The notes under the pieces are model-generated. The model made no database searches and was not told where the DNA came from. It saw only the letters and a list, made by a program, of their open reading frames with translations. The position numbers and the translations under genes are program-made. Positions 47,582 through 60,573 of a stretch of DNA of 64,000 bases are shown piece after piece. The stretch spans positions 1 through 64,000 of the forward strand of contig JAUSBJ010000048.1 of assembly GCA_030652035.1 (NCBI GenBank), given 5' to 3'. Within the stretch, counting starts at the first letter, position 1. Each line of letters begins with the position of its first letter. Source of the stretch: Sulfurimicrobium sp. (GTDB lineage Bacteria > Pseudomonadota > Gammaproteobacteria > Burkholderiales > Sulfuricellaceae).

Positions 47582-49204
47582 ATGAACCGCCGAGATTTTC
47601 TTCTCACCCTCGCAGCCTCATCCTGCATTTCCGGCTGCCAGCCCAAAGCCAGCCCGCACCTGCCAACAGGTGAATTACTAGGCCCCTCCATGGAGCGCGG
47701 CCATCGCCTGCGCGGACGGGACTTCCCCGCTCCTTCCGAATTCCGGAAAACAGGCGTGGCGATTGTCGGAGGCGGCATTGCCGGCCTTTCCGCAGCATGG
47801 AAACTGAACAAATCCGGCTTTGGCGATTTCCAGTTGTTTGAGCTGGAAGATGCGGTCGGCGGCAATGCCCGCTCAGGGAAAAATGCCGTTTCAGCCTATC
47901 CCTGGGGGGCGCATTACCTTCCCCTGCCGGGCGTGGAAGCGCGCGAAACCCGTGAATTATTGGCTGATCTGGGCGTGTTGCAGGGCGACCCCTGCGCTGA
48001 AACCCCCAGCTACGACGAGCGCTATCTGTGCTTTGCACCGCAGGAAAGGCTTTACCGGAATGGCTTGTGGCAGGAAGGCTTACTGCCGCAAATAGGCACG
48101 ACCAAGCACGATCAGGAACAGTACCGGCATTTTTTCGCCCTGCTGGAGCAGTTCCGCCAGCGCCAAGGCGCCTCCGGGTTGCGTGCATTCGCCATTCCGG
48201 CTGCTCGTTCGGCGCGTGACGCAGACCTGATGGCTCTGGACCGTATCTCGATGCGCCAATTCCTGTTCCAGCATAAGCTCGATTCTCCCTTGTTGCACTG
48301 GTATGTGAACTATGGCTGCCGCGACGATTACGGTAGCGACTATGCGAGGGTCTCCGCCTGGGCCGGGCTGCATTATTTCGCCAGCCGTAACGGACAGGCG
48401 GCAAACGCGGAAAGCGATCAGGTCCTGACCTGGCCTGAGGGTAACGACTGGCTGGTGAAGCAGATGCAGAGAGGCTTCAAGGAGCGCATCGTGAGCGGCG
48501 CCCTGGTACAGCGCATGGAGGAAACAAAAAGCCATGTAGAGCTGGATGTTTTCATGCACAGCGAAAACCGCAGCGTGCGCTGGCAGGCCGATCAGGTGAT
48601 TTTCGCGGCTCCGATGTTCGTTCTGCCGCACCTGTTCGAAGGGCTGGATACAAATCTGAAACAGGCATGCCAGCAGATTCGATATGCCCCCTGGCTGGTG
48701 GCCAACCTGACCCTGAACAGCCTGCCGAACCCTGGCCATGGCGCCCCGCTGTCCTGGGACAACGTGCTGTACGACAGCCCCGCGCTGGGCTACGTCAACG
48801 CGACTCACCAGAATCTGCGTAGCCATGAGGGACCCACCGTGCTGACCTATTACCAGGCACTGAGCGGCGAGCCGGAGAAAAATGCACGCCAGCGCTTGTT
48901 CGATACACCCCGCAACCAATGGGCCGAAATGATCCTGCGTGATTTATCGCGCCCGCATCCCGACATTCGCGACAAGGTCACGCAGCTCGACGTTTTCCGC
49001 TGGGGCCACGCCATGTCCATGCCCGTGCCGGGATGGATCTGGAGCGCCGCCCGCGAGCGCCTGACTTTGCCGCATGGGCGCCTGCATCCCGCCCATTCCG
49101 ACCTGAGCGGATTTTCGATTTTCGAGGAAGCGAACTACTGGGGCGTAAAAGCAGCCGAGAGCGTGTTGCAGCACCAGCATTTATTACTACGAAGCAGGTG
49201 GTAA
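47582..49204 (+). CDS. Tat-exported FAD-dependent amine oxidase-like lipoprotein
   Basis: This 540-aa protein begins MNRRDFLLTLAASSCISGCQ: a twin-arginine motif followed by a hydrophobic stretch and a lipobox ISGC, so it is likely exported folded with FAD and lipid-anchored at Cys19. The FAD dinucleotide motif VAIVGGGIAGLSAAWKL (~58-74) is intact, then FELEDAVGGNARSGKN. C-terminal residues continue the flavin amine oxidase/NAD(P)-binding fold (WGHAMSMPVPGWIW). It is separated from the aminopropyltransferase gene by 7 bases. A periplasmic oxidase acting on a polyamine-like product is an inference. It ends the module. Confidence 0.85.
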   Translation: MNRRDFLLTLAASSCISGCQPKASPHLPTGELLGPSMERGHRLRGRDFPAPSEFRKTGVAIVGGGIAGLSAAWKLNKSGFGDFQLFELEDAVGGNARSGKNAVSAYPWGAHYLPLPGVEARETRELLADLGVLQGDPCAETPSYDERYLCFAPQERLYRNGLWQEGLLPQIGTTKHDQEQYRHFFALLEQFRQRQGASGLRAFAIPAARSARDADLMALDRISMRQFLFQHKLDSPLLHWYVNYGCRDDYGSDYARVSAWAGLHYFASRNGQAANAESDQVLTWPEGNDWLVKQMQRGFKERIVSGALVQRMEETKSHVELDVFMHSENRSVRWQADQVIFAAPMFVLPHLFEGLDTNLKQACQQIRYAPWLVANLTLNSLPNPGHGAPLSWDNVLYDSPALGYVNATHQNLRSHEGPTVLTYYQALSGEPEKNARQRLFDTPRNQWAEMILRDLSRPHPDIRDKVTQLDVFRWGHAMSMPVPGWIWSAARERLTLPHGRLHPAHSDLSGFSIFEEANYWGVKAAESVLQHQHLLLRSRW

Positions 49205-49259
49205 GGCACACTATTTGGACACTGACTGAATACGTCAACTTGCAAAACGGTGCAAAGGA

Positions 49260-52200
49260 ATGGGTAAAACGATGGTCAAAAAAACCGGATGGGCCCAGCG
49301 TGATCTGGATACATCGAATGTCGCCATGGTCATTCTCGACATTGCCGGTAACATCACGCTTATCAACCAGCCCTGTTGCGATCTTGTCAACTCCACCCGT
49401 CGCCGCCTGAGCGGGAAAAACTGGTTCGATCTTTACCTTTCAGCAGGCAAGCGGGAAGCCGCTGCGCGGATTTTCCAGCACATCACGGCTGGTGAGAAAT
49501 CCCTGATTCCCCAGTTCGAGAATACAGCTATTACAGATACATCAAAGCAGCGCTTGATTTCCTGGAAGCTCTCGATTCTTCATGACCGGGATGGCAATAT
49601 CACTGGCGTGCTTTGCAACGGCACCGATGTCACCGAACAGAAGCGCAACGAAGAAACCCTGCACTTCGAAAGCGAGGAGCAGAGCGCTCTCAACACGATC
49701 CTGCGCGTCAGCCTGGAAGACATCCCGCTGCAGCAGCAATTCGAGCGTGTGCTGGATATTATCCTGGCCCTCTCCTGGCTACCCGTCGAGCCCAAGGGCG
49801 GCATTTTCCAGGTAGAAGGCAACGAGGAAGTGCTGACCCTCAAGACCCAGCGCGGGCTCAATCCGGCCCTGCTCAATATGTGCGCACGTGTGCCATTTGG
49901 CTATTGCCTGTGCGGGCGCGCCGCCGCCAGCCGGGAAATCGAGTATGCCGCCTGCCTCGACCCGCGGCACGAGATCAGTTATCCCGGCATTGCACCGCAC
50001 GGACACTACAACGTACCCATACTTTCGAGGAACGTCGTGCTCGGGGTCATGGTGCTGTACCTGAAGCATGGACACGCACGGGATGACCGCGAGGTGGAGT
50101 TTCTCGGCAGCGTCGCCAATACCCTGGCCGGCATGATCGAACACCGGCAGACGCGCGACGCCCTGATGGAGAACCAGGCTCGGCTGGAGGAAACGCAACG
50201 CATCGCCCATCTCGGTGGCTGGACATGGGATATCGCCAGCGATGCCTTCCAGCTTTCGAATGAAACCTGGCGCATTCTGGAAACACCGGCCCAATCCAGC
50301 AAGCTGAGGCATGAGGACGTACTGGGCATGGTTCACCCAGATGAACGCGACAACGTGGAGCGAGCTCTCGGGCTGGCCATCAGCCGAGGCAGCGAATTTT
50401 CAGCCGACTTTCGCATCCGACTGCCGAATGGCCGGGAACGAGTCGTGCACGGCTATGCCGAGGCCGTGCGAGATATCAGCGGCAAGGTGATTCGCCTGAG
50501 CGGAACATTGCAGGACATCACGCAGCGCAAACAGGCAGATGAAAAACTGCGCCAGGCAGCAGCAGTATTTGAAAACACCACCGAGGGCGTGATGATCACC
50601 GATGCCGATGGCCACATCATCGCCATCAACCGGGCATTTACCGAAATTACCGGTTACGCTGAGGAAGAGATTGCCGGATTGACTGGAGCCTCCCTGAAAT
50701 CGGGGCGACACGATGAACAGTTCTATGCCACGATGTGGAGCACCATCCGCGAGAATGGCCACTGGCAGGGCGAAATCTGGAACCGGCGCAAAAACGGCGA
50801 CATCTTTCCGGAATGGCTTAATATTAGCGTGGTTAAGGATGAGCGCGACCGGGTCACTCATTACGTGGGCGTATTTTCCGACATCAGCGCCATGAAGGAA
50901 TCGGAATCCAGGCTCGACCATCTTGCTCACCACGACCCCCTCACCAGCCTCCCCAACCGCCTGCTGCTGAATGCGCGCATGGAGCATGCGCTGGCGCGTG
51001 CCCACCGTGGCAACACCCTCCTGGCGGTTCTGTTCCTCGACCTGGATCACTTCAAGAATATCAATGACACCCTTGGCCACCCTATCGGCGACCTGTTGCT
51101 GCAGGAAGTGGCACAGCGGCTCACGCACTGCGTGCGCGAGGAGGATACGGTTTCCCGCCTGGGCGGAGATGAATTCACCATCCTGCTGGAAGATCTGGAA
51201 GATTCACGTTTTGCCAGCAGTATTGCCCAGAAAATCATCGCTGTGCTGGCCGAGAGCTTCATGCTGCAGGGGCATGAAGTTTTCGTCACATGCAGTGTCG
51301 GCATCAGTATTTTCCCTGCCGACGGTGGCGACATTACCACCCTTTTCAAGAATGCGGACAGCGCGCTATATCGCGCCAAGGAACAGGGGCGCAACAACTA
51401 CCAGTATTACACCGAGGAGCTCACCATCCGCGCCGTGGAGCGTCTGACGATGGAAAACGATCTGCGTCATGCCCTGCAACGCAATGAACTGGTGGTGCAT
51501 TACCAGCCTCAGGTCGATCTTTACAACGGCCGCATCATCGGCATGGAAGCACTGCTGCGCTGGCAGCATCCGGAAATCGGGCTGATTTCACCCAATGCCT
51601 TCATCCCCCTGGCGGAAGAAACCGGTCTGATCGTCCCCATTGGTGAATGGGTGCTACGCACCGCCTGCGCCAGACTCAAGGCCTGGATGGACGAGGGCTT
51701 GCCGAAGATTCGCGTGGGTGTGAATCTGTCCTCGCGCCAGTTCAACCAGAACAACCTGGACGAAGTCGTCGCTGCTGCTCTGCGAGACACAGGATTGCCT
51801 CCGGATTGCCTGGAACTGGAACTGACGGAAAGAATGATCATGCTGGACGCGGAAAGCACCATCACCATCCTGCACAAATTGCGTGCACTGGGCGTACAGT
51901 TTTCCATTGATGATTTCGGCACCGGATATTCCTCGCTCAGCTACCTCAAACGCTTCCCCATCGACCGCATCAAGATCGACCAGTCTTTCGTGCGCGAAAT
52001 CACCAGCAACCCCGAAGATGCAGCCGTATCCCAAGCCATCATTTCCCTGTCCCACAGCTTGAACCTGAAAACCATCGCTGAAGGGGTGGAAACCGCTGAA
52101 CAGCAGGAGTATCTGCGCACGCTGCAATGCGATGAGATACAGGGATTTCATTTCAGCAGACCCGTGCCGGAACAGGAAATGAGCAGACTGCTGAAGGAAG

Positions 52201-52646
52201 GTGTGAAGTTGGAAAGCAGGCATGAATTCATCCAGGAAGAGCGAATTCTGCTGTTGCTGGACGACGAGGAAGGCATACTCAATGCCATCGCCCGCGTTGT
52301 GCATGCGGAAGGTTACCGCATCCTGCGCGCCAACCGTCCACACGCCGCGCTTGACCTGTTAACAACACACGCCGTTGGCGTCATCATCTCGGATCAGCGC
52401 ATGCCGGAAATGAACGGCATCGAACTGTTACGCAAGGTCAGGAAACTATATCCCGATACCGTACGCATCATGCTGACGGCTCATGCCGACCAGCAGGTGA
52501 TCGCCGCAGCCATCAACGAGGGCGCGGTATATAAATTCATTTTCAAACCGTGGTCGGACGAACAACTGCGCACCGATATCAGGGAAGCCTTCCGCAAGCA
52601 TGACCTCAATCTACGTACACGGGTTGAGAAAACACCGCAGGAATGA
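49260..52646 (+). CDS. multi-sensor PAS-GAF-PAS-PAS-GGDEF-EAL-REC protein
   Basis: This 1128-aa c-di-GMP turnover protein has in order PAS (~18-130), GAF (~145-300, QQQFERVLDIILALSWLP), PAS_3-type (~310-425, GGWTWDIASDAFQLSNETW), PAS (~435-550, FENTTEGVMITDADGHIIAI), GGDEF with VSRLGGDEF near 633 and REED I-site, EAL (GMEALLRWQHP near 760, DDFGTGYSSLSYLK near 883), and a C-terminal receiver (LLLLDDEEGILNAIARVV, phospho-Asp in IISDQRMPEMNG near 1043, KPW at the end) of the RpfG/HD-GYP-like type. Both catalytic domains look intact. The ATG at 49260 directly abuts AAGGA, so a second ATG 12 bases on is possible. It follows the FAD gene by 55 bases. Confidence 0.9.
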   Translation: MGKTMVKKTGWAQRDLDTSNVAMVILDIAGNITLINQPCCDLVNSTRRRLSGKNWFDLYLSAGKREAAARIFQHITAGEKSLIPQFENTAITDTSKQRLISWKLSILHDRDGNITGVLCNGTDVTEQKRNEETLHFESEEQSALNTILRVSLEDIPLQQQFERVLDIILALSWLPVEPKGGIFQVEGNEEVLTLKTQRGLNPALLNMCARVPFGYCLCGRAAASREIEYAACLDPRHEISYPGIAPHGHYNVPILSRNVVLGVMVLYLKHGHARDDREVEFLGSVANTLAGMIEHRQTRDALMENQARLEETQRIAHLGGWTWDIASDAFQLSNETWRILETPAQSSKLRHEDVLGMVHPDERDNVERALGLAISRGSEFSADFRIRLPNGRERVVHGYAEAVRDISGKVIRLSGTLQDITQRKQADEKLRQAAAVFENTTEGVMITDADGHIIAINRAFTEITGYAEEEIAGLTGASLKSGRHDEQFYATMWSTIRENGHWQGEIWNRRKNGDIFPEWLNISVVKDERDRVTHYVGVFSDISAMKESESRLDHLAHHDPLTSLPNRLLLNARMEHALARAHRGNTLLAVLFLDLDHFKNINDTLGHPIGDLLLQEVAQRLTHCVREEDTVSRLGGDEFTILLEDLEDSRFASSIAQKIIAVLAESFMLQGHEVFVTCSVGISIFPADGGDITTLFKNADSALYRAKEQGRNNYQYYTEELTIRAVERLTMENDLRHALQRNELVVHYQPQVDLYNGRIIGMEALLRWQHPEIGLISPNAFIPLAEETGLIVPIGEWVLRTACARLKAWMDEGLPKIRVGVNLSSRQFNQNNLDEVVAAALRDTGLPPDCLELELTERMIMLDAESTITILHKLRALGVQFSIDDFGTGYSSLSYLKRFPIDRIKIDQSFVREITSNPEDAAVSQAIISLSHSLNLKTIAEGVETAEQQEYLRTLQCDEIQGFHFSRPVPEQEMSRLLKEGVKLESRHEFIQEERILLLLDDEEGILNAIARVVHAEGYRILRANRPHAALDLLTTHAVGVIISDQRMPEMNGIELLRKVRKLYPDTVRIMLTAHADQQVIAAAINEGAVYKFIFKPWSDEQLRTDIREAFRKHDLNLRTRVEKTPQE

Positions 52647-52724
52647 TTGACAGCACAGAAAAAAGAATAAGCTCAGCAAGAAGCCATACGATGATGCCAA
52701 CGTCCATGGCATCAGACGAGAAAT

Positions 52725-52752
52725 AAAAAAACCGACTGGAGCTGGTTTTTTT
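52725..52752. terminator. bidirectional terminator between PAS-EAL gene and tRNA-Ser
   Basis: AAAAAAACC (52725-52733) pairs perfectly with GGTTTTTTT (52744-52752) around a 10-base loop. It lies 6 bases past the 3' end of the minus-strand tRNA-Ser and 78 bases past the plus-strand EAL-REC gene, so it can terminate both. Confidence 0.75.
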
Positions 52753-52758
52753 ATTAGC

Positions 52759-52848
<90 letters not shown>

Positions 52849-52933
52849 GGAGTGGCGCCATTCTACATCGGTTACCCTGCTTCTCAAAGCGGGCTGATGG
52901 ACAAAGTCAGAAAAGTTGTCCACACTTTCGCCG

Positions 52934-54454
52934 ATGAGAAAATGGATCTTGATGGTTTTACTGCTTACCGGACTGGGCGGATGCAACTTTACAGCCCCTC
53001 CAAAGCCGGTGTTGCCTGTGCAACAAACGGGTGAACTGGTCGTTCTTACACGCAACAGTCCAACTACCTATTATGAAGACGCAGAAGGCCGTCTGGCCGG
53101 CATCGAACATGATCTGGCCGAACTCTTCGCCAAGGATCTGGGCGTCAAGGTCCGATTTGTCGTGGCAAACCAGTTCAACGAAATTCTGCCCGCGCTGCAA
53201 AATCATCAGGCCCATCTTGCCGCGGCCGGGCTTAGTATCACGCCCGAGCGTCAGAAGAAATTCAAGTTTTCCAGCCCCTATCAGACGATCAAGCAACAGG
53301 TCGTTTACAACACCTCCGGCTACAAACCTGCCAGCCTGAAAGACTTGATCGGGCAACGCGTTGAGGTCGTGGCCGGCTCCAGCTATGCCGAAAAGCTCAG
53401 GGAAGCAAAAAAGAAATACCCTGAACTTGCCTGGAAGGAAAACACTTCGATGGAAAGTGAGGAATTGCTGGAAAAGCTTGCCATGAGTCAGTTGGACGCA
53501 GTGGTTGCGGATTCGAATGTTGTCGATGTGTCCAAGAATTACTTGCCCATCCTTGAGACTGCGTTTGATCTGAGCGAGGCACAGCCTCTGGCTTGGGCTT
53601 TTCCAAAGGATGTGGATAATTTCCTGCTTGAAAAATCCAATGATTTTTTTGCCCGAATAAGAAAAGACGGCACGTTGAAGCGCCTTCTCGACCGCTATTA
53701 TGGGCATGTAAACCGGCTTGCGCGGATTGACGTGGAAGGATTCATGATTGCCAGCAATGGCGTGTTGCCTAAATTCCGCCCCCTCTTCCATCGCGCGCAG
53801 GAGCTGACTGAACTGGATTGGCGGCTGATTGCCGCCATCGGTTATCAGGAATCACATTGGGATCCACTTGCCACCTCCCCCACCGGGGTGCGCGGCCTGA
53901 TGATGCTGACCGGCGATACTGCGGATCGTCTGGGCGTCACCGACCGCCTGGATCCGAAGCAGAGCATTCTGGCCGGAGCGCGCTATGTGAATTATCTCAA
54001 GGATACTGTGCCCGAGCGGATTCCGGAACCGGACCGGACCTGGATGGCGCTGGCAGCCTACAACATTGGCTATGGGCACCTCGAAGATGCGCGCATCCTG
54101 GCAAAGAAAAAGAAGCTCAATCCGGATTCATGGACCGACCTAAAGGTCACCCTGCCGCTGCTGTCAAAGTCCGAGTACCACGTCGAAGCCAAGCACGGTT
54201 ACGCGCGTGGCGGCGAAACGGTGATATTCGTAGAGAATATTCGGACCTACTACGACATCATGAGCCGGTTTGAAAAACCCTACCAGCGGCTATTCTCTGC
54301 TACGCATCCAAAAGCTGAACCGGGAACAGCTGCTTCGGATTCAGAACACCGCTATAGCCTGAACAAGGCAAGCTCGGCCAAAACCAGCCTGGGCCTTAAG
54401 GCGCCAGCTTCTGCACTCCGCCCAGATAAGGCTGCAGGGCAAGAGGCACGCTGA
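52934..54454 (+). CDS. mltF: membrane-bound lytic murein transglycosylase F
   Basis: MltF cleaves the glycan of peptidoglycan at the outer membrane. This 506-aa lipoprotein starts at [17 protein letters not shown] (lipobox LGGC, anchor Cys17). Residues ~38-265 are a periplasmic solute-binding-type regulatory domain ([20 protein letters not shown]), and ~285-440 an SLT domain with the catalytic Glu in [20 protein letters not shown] (about residue 306; E. coli Glu314). A Ser/Ala/Lys-rich tail ends the protein. That tail lies antisense to a leftover serS 3' end (54396-54479), so the last ~20 codons may be recently acquired. It has no strong ribosome site. Confidence 0.9.
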   Translation: MRKWILMVLLLTGLGGCNFTAPPKPVLPVQQTGELVVLTRNSPTTYYEDAEGRLAGIEHDLAELFAKDLGVKVRFVVANQFNEILPALQNHQAHLAAAGLSITPERQKKFKFSSPYQTIKQQVVYNTSGYKPASLKDLIGQRVEVVAGSSYAEKLREAKKKYPELAWKENTSMESEELLEKLAMSQLDAVVADSNVVDVSKNYLPILETAFDLSEAQPLAWAFPKDVDNFLLEKSNDFFARIRKDGTLKRLLDRYYGHVNRLARIDVEGFMIASNGVLPKFRPLFHRAQELTELDWRLIAAIGYQESHWDPLATSPTGVRGLMMLTGDTADRLGVTDRLDPKQSILAGARYVNYLKDTVPERIPEPDRTWMALAAYNIGYGHLEDARILAKKKKLNPDSWTDLKVTLPLLSKSEYHVEAKHGYARGGETVIFVENIRTYYDIMSRFEKPYQRLFSATHPKAEPGTAASDSEHRYSLNKASSAKTSLGLKAPASALRPDKAAGQEAR

Positions 54455-54479
54455 CGCTGCCGTCGGCATTCTGATAGTT
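54396..54479 (-). pseudogene. remnant of a second serS 3' end
   Basis: The minus-strand frame reads [20 protein letters not shown] followed by GVQKLAP and a stop, 27 codons, matching a SerRS C-terminus such as the real one of this genome ([29 protein letters not shown]) at about half its residues and more like the ending of other betaproteobacterial SerRS. It lies 62 bases downstream of the serS stop, in the same orientation, with no upstream coding part, and is antisense to the 3' end of mltF. An imperfect stem (54481-54491 with 54511-54520) separates the two ends. It looks like a recombination scar. Confidence 0.8.
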
Positions 54480-54541
54480 TTGGCTTCGGCCGCGCTACGC
54501 GCTTAACGTTGGCCGAGCCAATGTTAGCCTGCACCGAAACA

Positions 54542-57207
<2,666 letters not shown>

Positions 57208-57215
<8 letters not shown>

Positions 57216-57810
57216 CGACAACGTCCGCACCCTGGGGTGGCGCAAAGGTGAATAACTGTGGTGCCAGCTTGGGATTCAGTTCCAGAGCGGCAAAGCGGAT
57301 GATTGTGGTTTGGCCGAAATGGTCGCGCAATTCCATCACTTCCAGCGTCGAAGCTCTGAAAGCGAGCCGAATGCGCTCAAAACTGCCTTCTTTCCCCTTG
57401 GGGCTGGCCTCCACCCATTCGAGACCATTGTTTTTTCCGTCGTCGGCAAGGGTGAAATTCTGCTCGATGGCATTGTTACCGGCCAGCAATGCGGCAGGCG
57501 TGTTACCCAGCGCCTGATCGAGCTTTCTTACCGTGACCTGGTTCAGGTCGGCATCGTACATCCATACCTTGGCACCATCGCCCACGATCAATTGCGGGTA
57601 GGGCTTGTTGTACTCCCAGCGGAATTTTCCCGGCCGGGAAAATTGCATCGCGCCACTGGCGCTCTGCACCTGCTTGCCATTCCGGTCCAGCACGGTCTGG
57701 GTAAACTGCGCCTTCACAGTACGGCTGTTCTGGAGGAAGTTTTTAAGACTATCCACACCCGAGGCAAGCGCCACGGCGGGGAGGAAGAGCAATAAAGCCA
57801 GGTATTTCAT
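57208..57810 (-). CDS. lolA: outer membrane lipoprotein carrier protein LolA
   Basis: LolA ferries lipoproteins across the periplasm from LolCDE to LolB. The 200-aa protein starts with signal peptide [20 protein letters not shown] and shows VDSLKNFLQNSRTVKAQFTQ, SGAMQFSRPGKFRWEYNKPY and GDGAKVWMYDADLNQVTVRK, the usual LolA beta-barrel blocks. Its ATG overlaps the wbuC stop by four bases and its stop overlaps the rarA start, so all three are coupled in the ftsK run. Lipoprotein clients in this window include MltF and the FAD oxidase. Confidence 0.96.
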
Positions 57811-58289
57811 AAATGTACAAACAATTCTTTAAGTTTCATTAGATAGGCAATGGCTTCAGGATCGCCTTCGGGCGGCGCCCAAGAGGCTTTTTCTTGCGCC
57901 GACAAGGGCTGGTAAGGCCCCGCCTTGGATTCGAAGAAAACGCTGCCTGGCTCCAGCGCCACCAGGCTATGGAACTGGCCATGCGGGATATTGATACCAA
58001 TCTTGTCACCGCATGCTTCGAGAACATGGGTGCTGGTGACAACCCCTTCAGGGTTGAAAAGCACCATCCCAATCCGACCGCGCAGAATGAGGATGGTTTC
58101 GTCCTTGCTGGCGTCGCCATGACAGTGAGGCGGAATGTAGGAATCCGGCTCAATCGCGTTGAGCAGGCGATGGCTGGCATCCGTGTCCGCGGCATGAAAA
58201 TTGTAGTTTTTCCTGCGCCTCGGCGAAGCCGCTCCTGCCTCTGCCACGCGCAACAGCAGGGCCTGGTCGATGATTTCAATCTTACTCAC
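57807..58289 (-). CDS. wbuC: WbuC-family cupin metalloprotein
   Basis: This 160-aa single-domain cupin has the metal-binding [18 protein letters not shown] and a later [20 protein letters not shown], the typical WbuC arrangement. WbuC proteins are linked to polysaccharide loci in some genomes, but no biochemical role is certain. It starts with a GTG overlapping the ftsK stop by 8 bases (GTGAGTAA) and its stop overlaps the lolA start. Its place between ftsK and lolA is a betaproteobacterial pattern as I recall it. Sugar-related function is family guess only. Confidence 0.85.
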   Translation of the reverse strand: MSKIEIIDQALLLRVAEAGAASPRRRKNYNFHAADTDASHRLLNAIEPDSYIPPHCHGDASKDETILILRGRIGMVLFNPEGVVTSTHVLEACGDKIGINIPHGQFHSLVALEPGSVFFESKAGPYQPLSAQEKASWAPPEGDPEAIAYLMKLKELFVHL

Positions 58290-60573
58290 GGTCGGGCACC
58301 AACACTTCGCGATTGCCGTTGCTTTGCATGGAAGATACCAGGCCGGCCTTCTCCATCTGCTCGATCAGCCTGGCCGCACGGTTGTAGCCGATACGCAACT
58401 GCCTTTGCACGGACGATATCGAGGCACGGCGGGATTTCAGTACGATGGCAACAGCTTCGTCGTACATGGGGTCGGATTCGGAGTCTCCGCTGCTCTCCCC
58501 GTCTTCGTTCTCCAGATCGGAATTGCCGCCTTCCAGGATGCCTTCGACGTATTGCGGTTCGCCCAGGGATTTCAGGTAATCCACCACCTTGTGTACTTCA
58601 TTGTCGGCAACATAAGCGCCATGCACACGCTGCGGGTAGCCGGTTCCCGGCGGCAGATAGAGCATGTCGCCCTGCCCCAGCAAGGCTTCGGCGCCCATTT
58701 GATCAAGAATGGTGCGCGAATCGATCTTGCTGGACACCTGGAATGCAATGCGGGTCGGGATATTGGCCTTGATCAGGCCGGTGATGACATCCACCGAAGG
58801 GCGCTGGGTGGCGAGCACCAGGTGAATCCCGGAAGCGCGGGCCTTTTGCGCCAGACGCGCGATCAGTTCCTCAACCTTTTTGCCCGCGACCATCATGAGG
58901 TCCGCCAGTTCGTCGATGAATACCACGATAAACGGCATTTCCTCGATCGGCTCCGGGCTATCCGGGGTCAGGGTGAAGGGATTGGTCAGCGGCGCGCCTG
59001 CTTTTTTGGCCTCGCGAATCTTCTGGTTGGCGCCCGCCAGATTGCGTACGCCCAGGCTGGACATCAGCTTGTAGCGGCGCTCCATCTCCGCCACGCACCA
59101 GTTCAGGGCATTGGCGGCATGTTTCATGTCCGTGACCACCGGGGCCAGCAGGTGCGGGATGCCCTCGTAGATCGAGAGCTCCAGCATCTTCGGATCGACC
59201 ATAATGAGGCGCACCTGGGACGGTTCGGCCTTGTAGAGCAGGGACAGGATCATGGCGTTGACCGCCACCGATTTGCCCGAACCGGTGGTGCCCGCCACCA
59301 GCGCGTGCGGCATTTTGGCGAGGTCCGCCACCACCGGCTGGCCGCCGATATCCTTGCCCATGGCGATGGTGAGGGGCGAATTCATCCCGGCATAGGCCTT
59401 CGAGCTCAAGATCTCCGACAGGCGCACGATCTGGCGTTTGGGATTGGGCAGTTCAAGGCCCATGTAATGCTTGCCGGGAATGGTTTCCACCACGCGGATG
59501 CTGACCACGGACAGGGCGCGGGCCAGATCCTTGATCAGGTTCATGATCTGGCTGCCCTTCACCCCCACGGCCGGCTCGATTTCGTAGCGCGTGATCACCG
59601 GACCGGGATAGGCTGCGACCACCTTGACCTCCACGCCGAAGTCGGCAAGCTTGCGTTCGATCAGGCGAGAAGTGTATTCCAGGGTTTCCGGGCTGATGAA
59701 TTCCACATTGGCTTCGGTTTCATCGAGCAGATGCAGGGGCGGCAGGGGCGAGTCCGGCATGTTCTCAAACAGCGGCGCCTGCTTTTCGCGTTCGCTACGT
59801 TCCGACTTCGGAATATCGAAGGCCGGAGGCTGGATACGAATGGGTTCCTGCTCTTCCATGCGTTTCTTTTCCACCGTGACGACCTGCTCACGCTCGGCTT
59901 CGGCTTCCTTGCCGGCCAGACGATCCTGCCTTGCCTCGCGCAGGTGGACGACAAAACTGTAAGCGTCCTCGACCCATCCGCCAATGCGTTCAATCAGTTC
60001 CAGCCAGGACAGTCCGATAAAAAAACTCAGGCCAATGGCCATGGTGACCAGCATGAGCAGGGTTGCCCCCGTAAAGCCTAAGGATTTCCAAAGGAAATCA
60101 CTGACCATCGCGCCCAGCATTCCACCCGGCGCCAGTGGCAGAGCCACTTTCAGGCTGTACAGGCGGAGCGCTTCCACGCCGCTGCTGGCGACCAGCAGAA
60201 TAATAAAGCCGACAAAAGCCACCAACAAGGAACGGCGATCGCCCACGTTCACGCTATCGATGCGGCGATAGCCCCAGGCAATGGCAAACAGGAAAAAAGC
60301 CGCCCACCAGTATGCGGACAGTCCGAACAAATACAGGAACAGATCCGCCAGCCAGGCTCCCAGCTCACCACCCGCATTGTGGATGGTGCTCACAGTGACG
60401 CTATGGGACCAACCCGGATCGCCACGATCATAGGTGCCCAGGATCATGATGAAGTAAAGCGCCGCAACCACCAGCACCAACCACCATGATTCGCGCATCA
60501 GACTGGCGACTCTGGGCGGAAATGGATGCGCTGTCGCTTGTTTGCCGGCAGAAATGTTTTTTGCTGATGCCAT
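58282..60573 (-). CDS. ftsK: DNA translocase FtsK
   Basis: FtsK pumps DNA at the septum and activates XerCD recombination. The 763-aa protein has about four to five N-terminal transmembrane helices (first ~27-47, [20 protein letters not shown]), a short linker (~200-270, rich in Glu/Arg/Lys), the RecA-like motor with Walker [19 protein letters not shown] and Walker [12 protein letters not shown], and the C-terminal winged-helix gamma domain ([20 protein letters not shown]) that reads KOPS. The linker is shorter than that of E. coli FtsK (1329 aa), as in most betaproteobacteria. It is the first gene of the ftsK-wbuC-lolA-rarA-serS run and divergent from trxB. Confidence 0.97.
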   Translation of the reverse strand: MASAKNISAGKQATAHPFPPRVASLMRESWWLVLVVAALYFIMILGTYDRGDPGWSHSVTVSTIHNAGGELGAWLADLFLYLFGLSAYWWAAFFLFAIAWGYRRIDSVNVGDRRSLLVAFVGFIILLVASSGVEALRLYSLKVALPLAPGGMLGAMVSDFLWKSLGFTGATLLMLVTMAIGLSFFIGLSWLELIERIGGWVEDAYSFVVHLREARQDRLAGKEAEAEREQVVTVEKKRMEEQEPIRIQPPAFDIPKSERSEREKQAPLFENMPDSPLPPLHLLDETEANVEFISPETLEYTSRLIERKLADFGVEVKVVAAYPGPVITRYEIEPAVGVKGSQIMNLIKDLARALSVVSIRVVETIPGKHYMGLELPNPKRQIVRLSEILSSKAYAGMNSPLTIAMGKDIGGQPVVADLAKMPHALVAGTTGSGKSVAVNAMILSLLYKAEPSQVRLIMVDPKMLELSIYEGIPHLLAPVVTDMKHAANALNWCVAEMERRYKLMSSLGVRNLAGANQKIREAKKAGAPLTNPFTLTPDSPEPIEEMPFIVVFIDELADLMMVAGKKVEELIARLAQKARASGIHLVLATQRPSVDVITGLIKANIPTRIAFQVSSKIDSRTILDQMGAEALLGQGDMLYLPPGTGYPQRVHGAYVADNEVHKVVDYLKSLGEPQYVEGILEGGNSDLENEDGESSGDSESDPMYDEAVAIVLKSRRASISSVQRQLRIGYNRAARLIEQMEKAGLVSSMQSNGNREVLVPDRE

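Noticed and set aside
58270..60081. 603-codon plus-strand frame opposite ftsK, and similar long antisense frames (20410-21378, 45844-46884, 60842-62611, 5478-6596)
   Set aside because: Each lies wholly opposite a gene with clear family motifs. Composition rich in His, Gln, Arg and Gly without domains is typical of antisense frames in GC-rich DNA.
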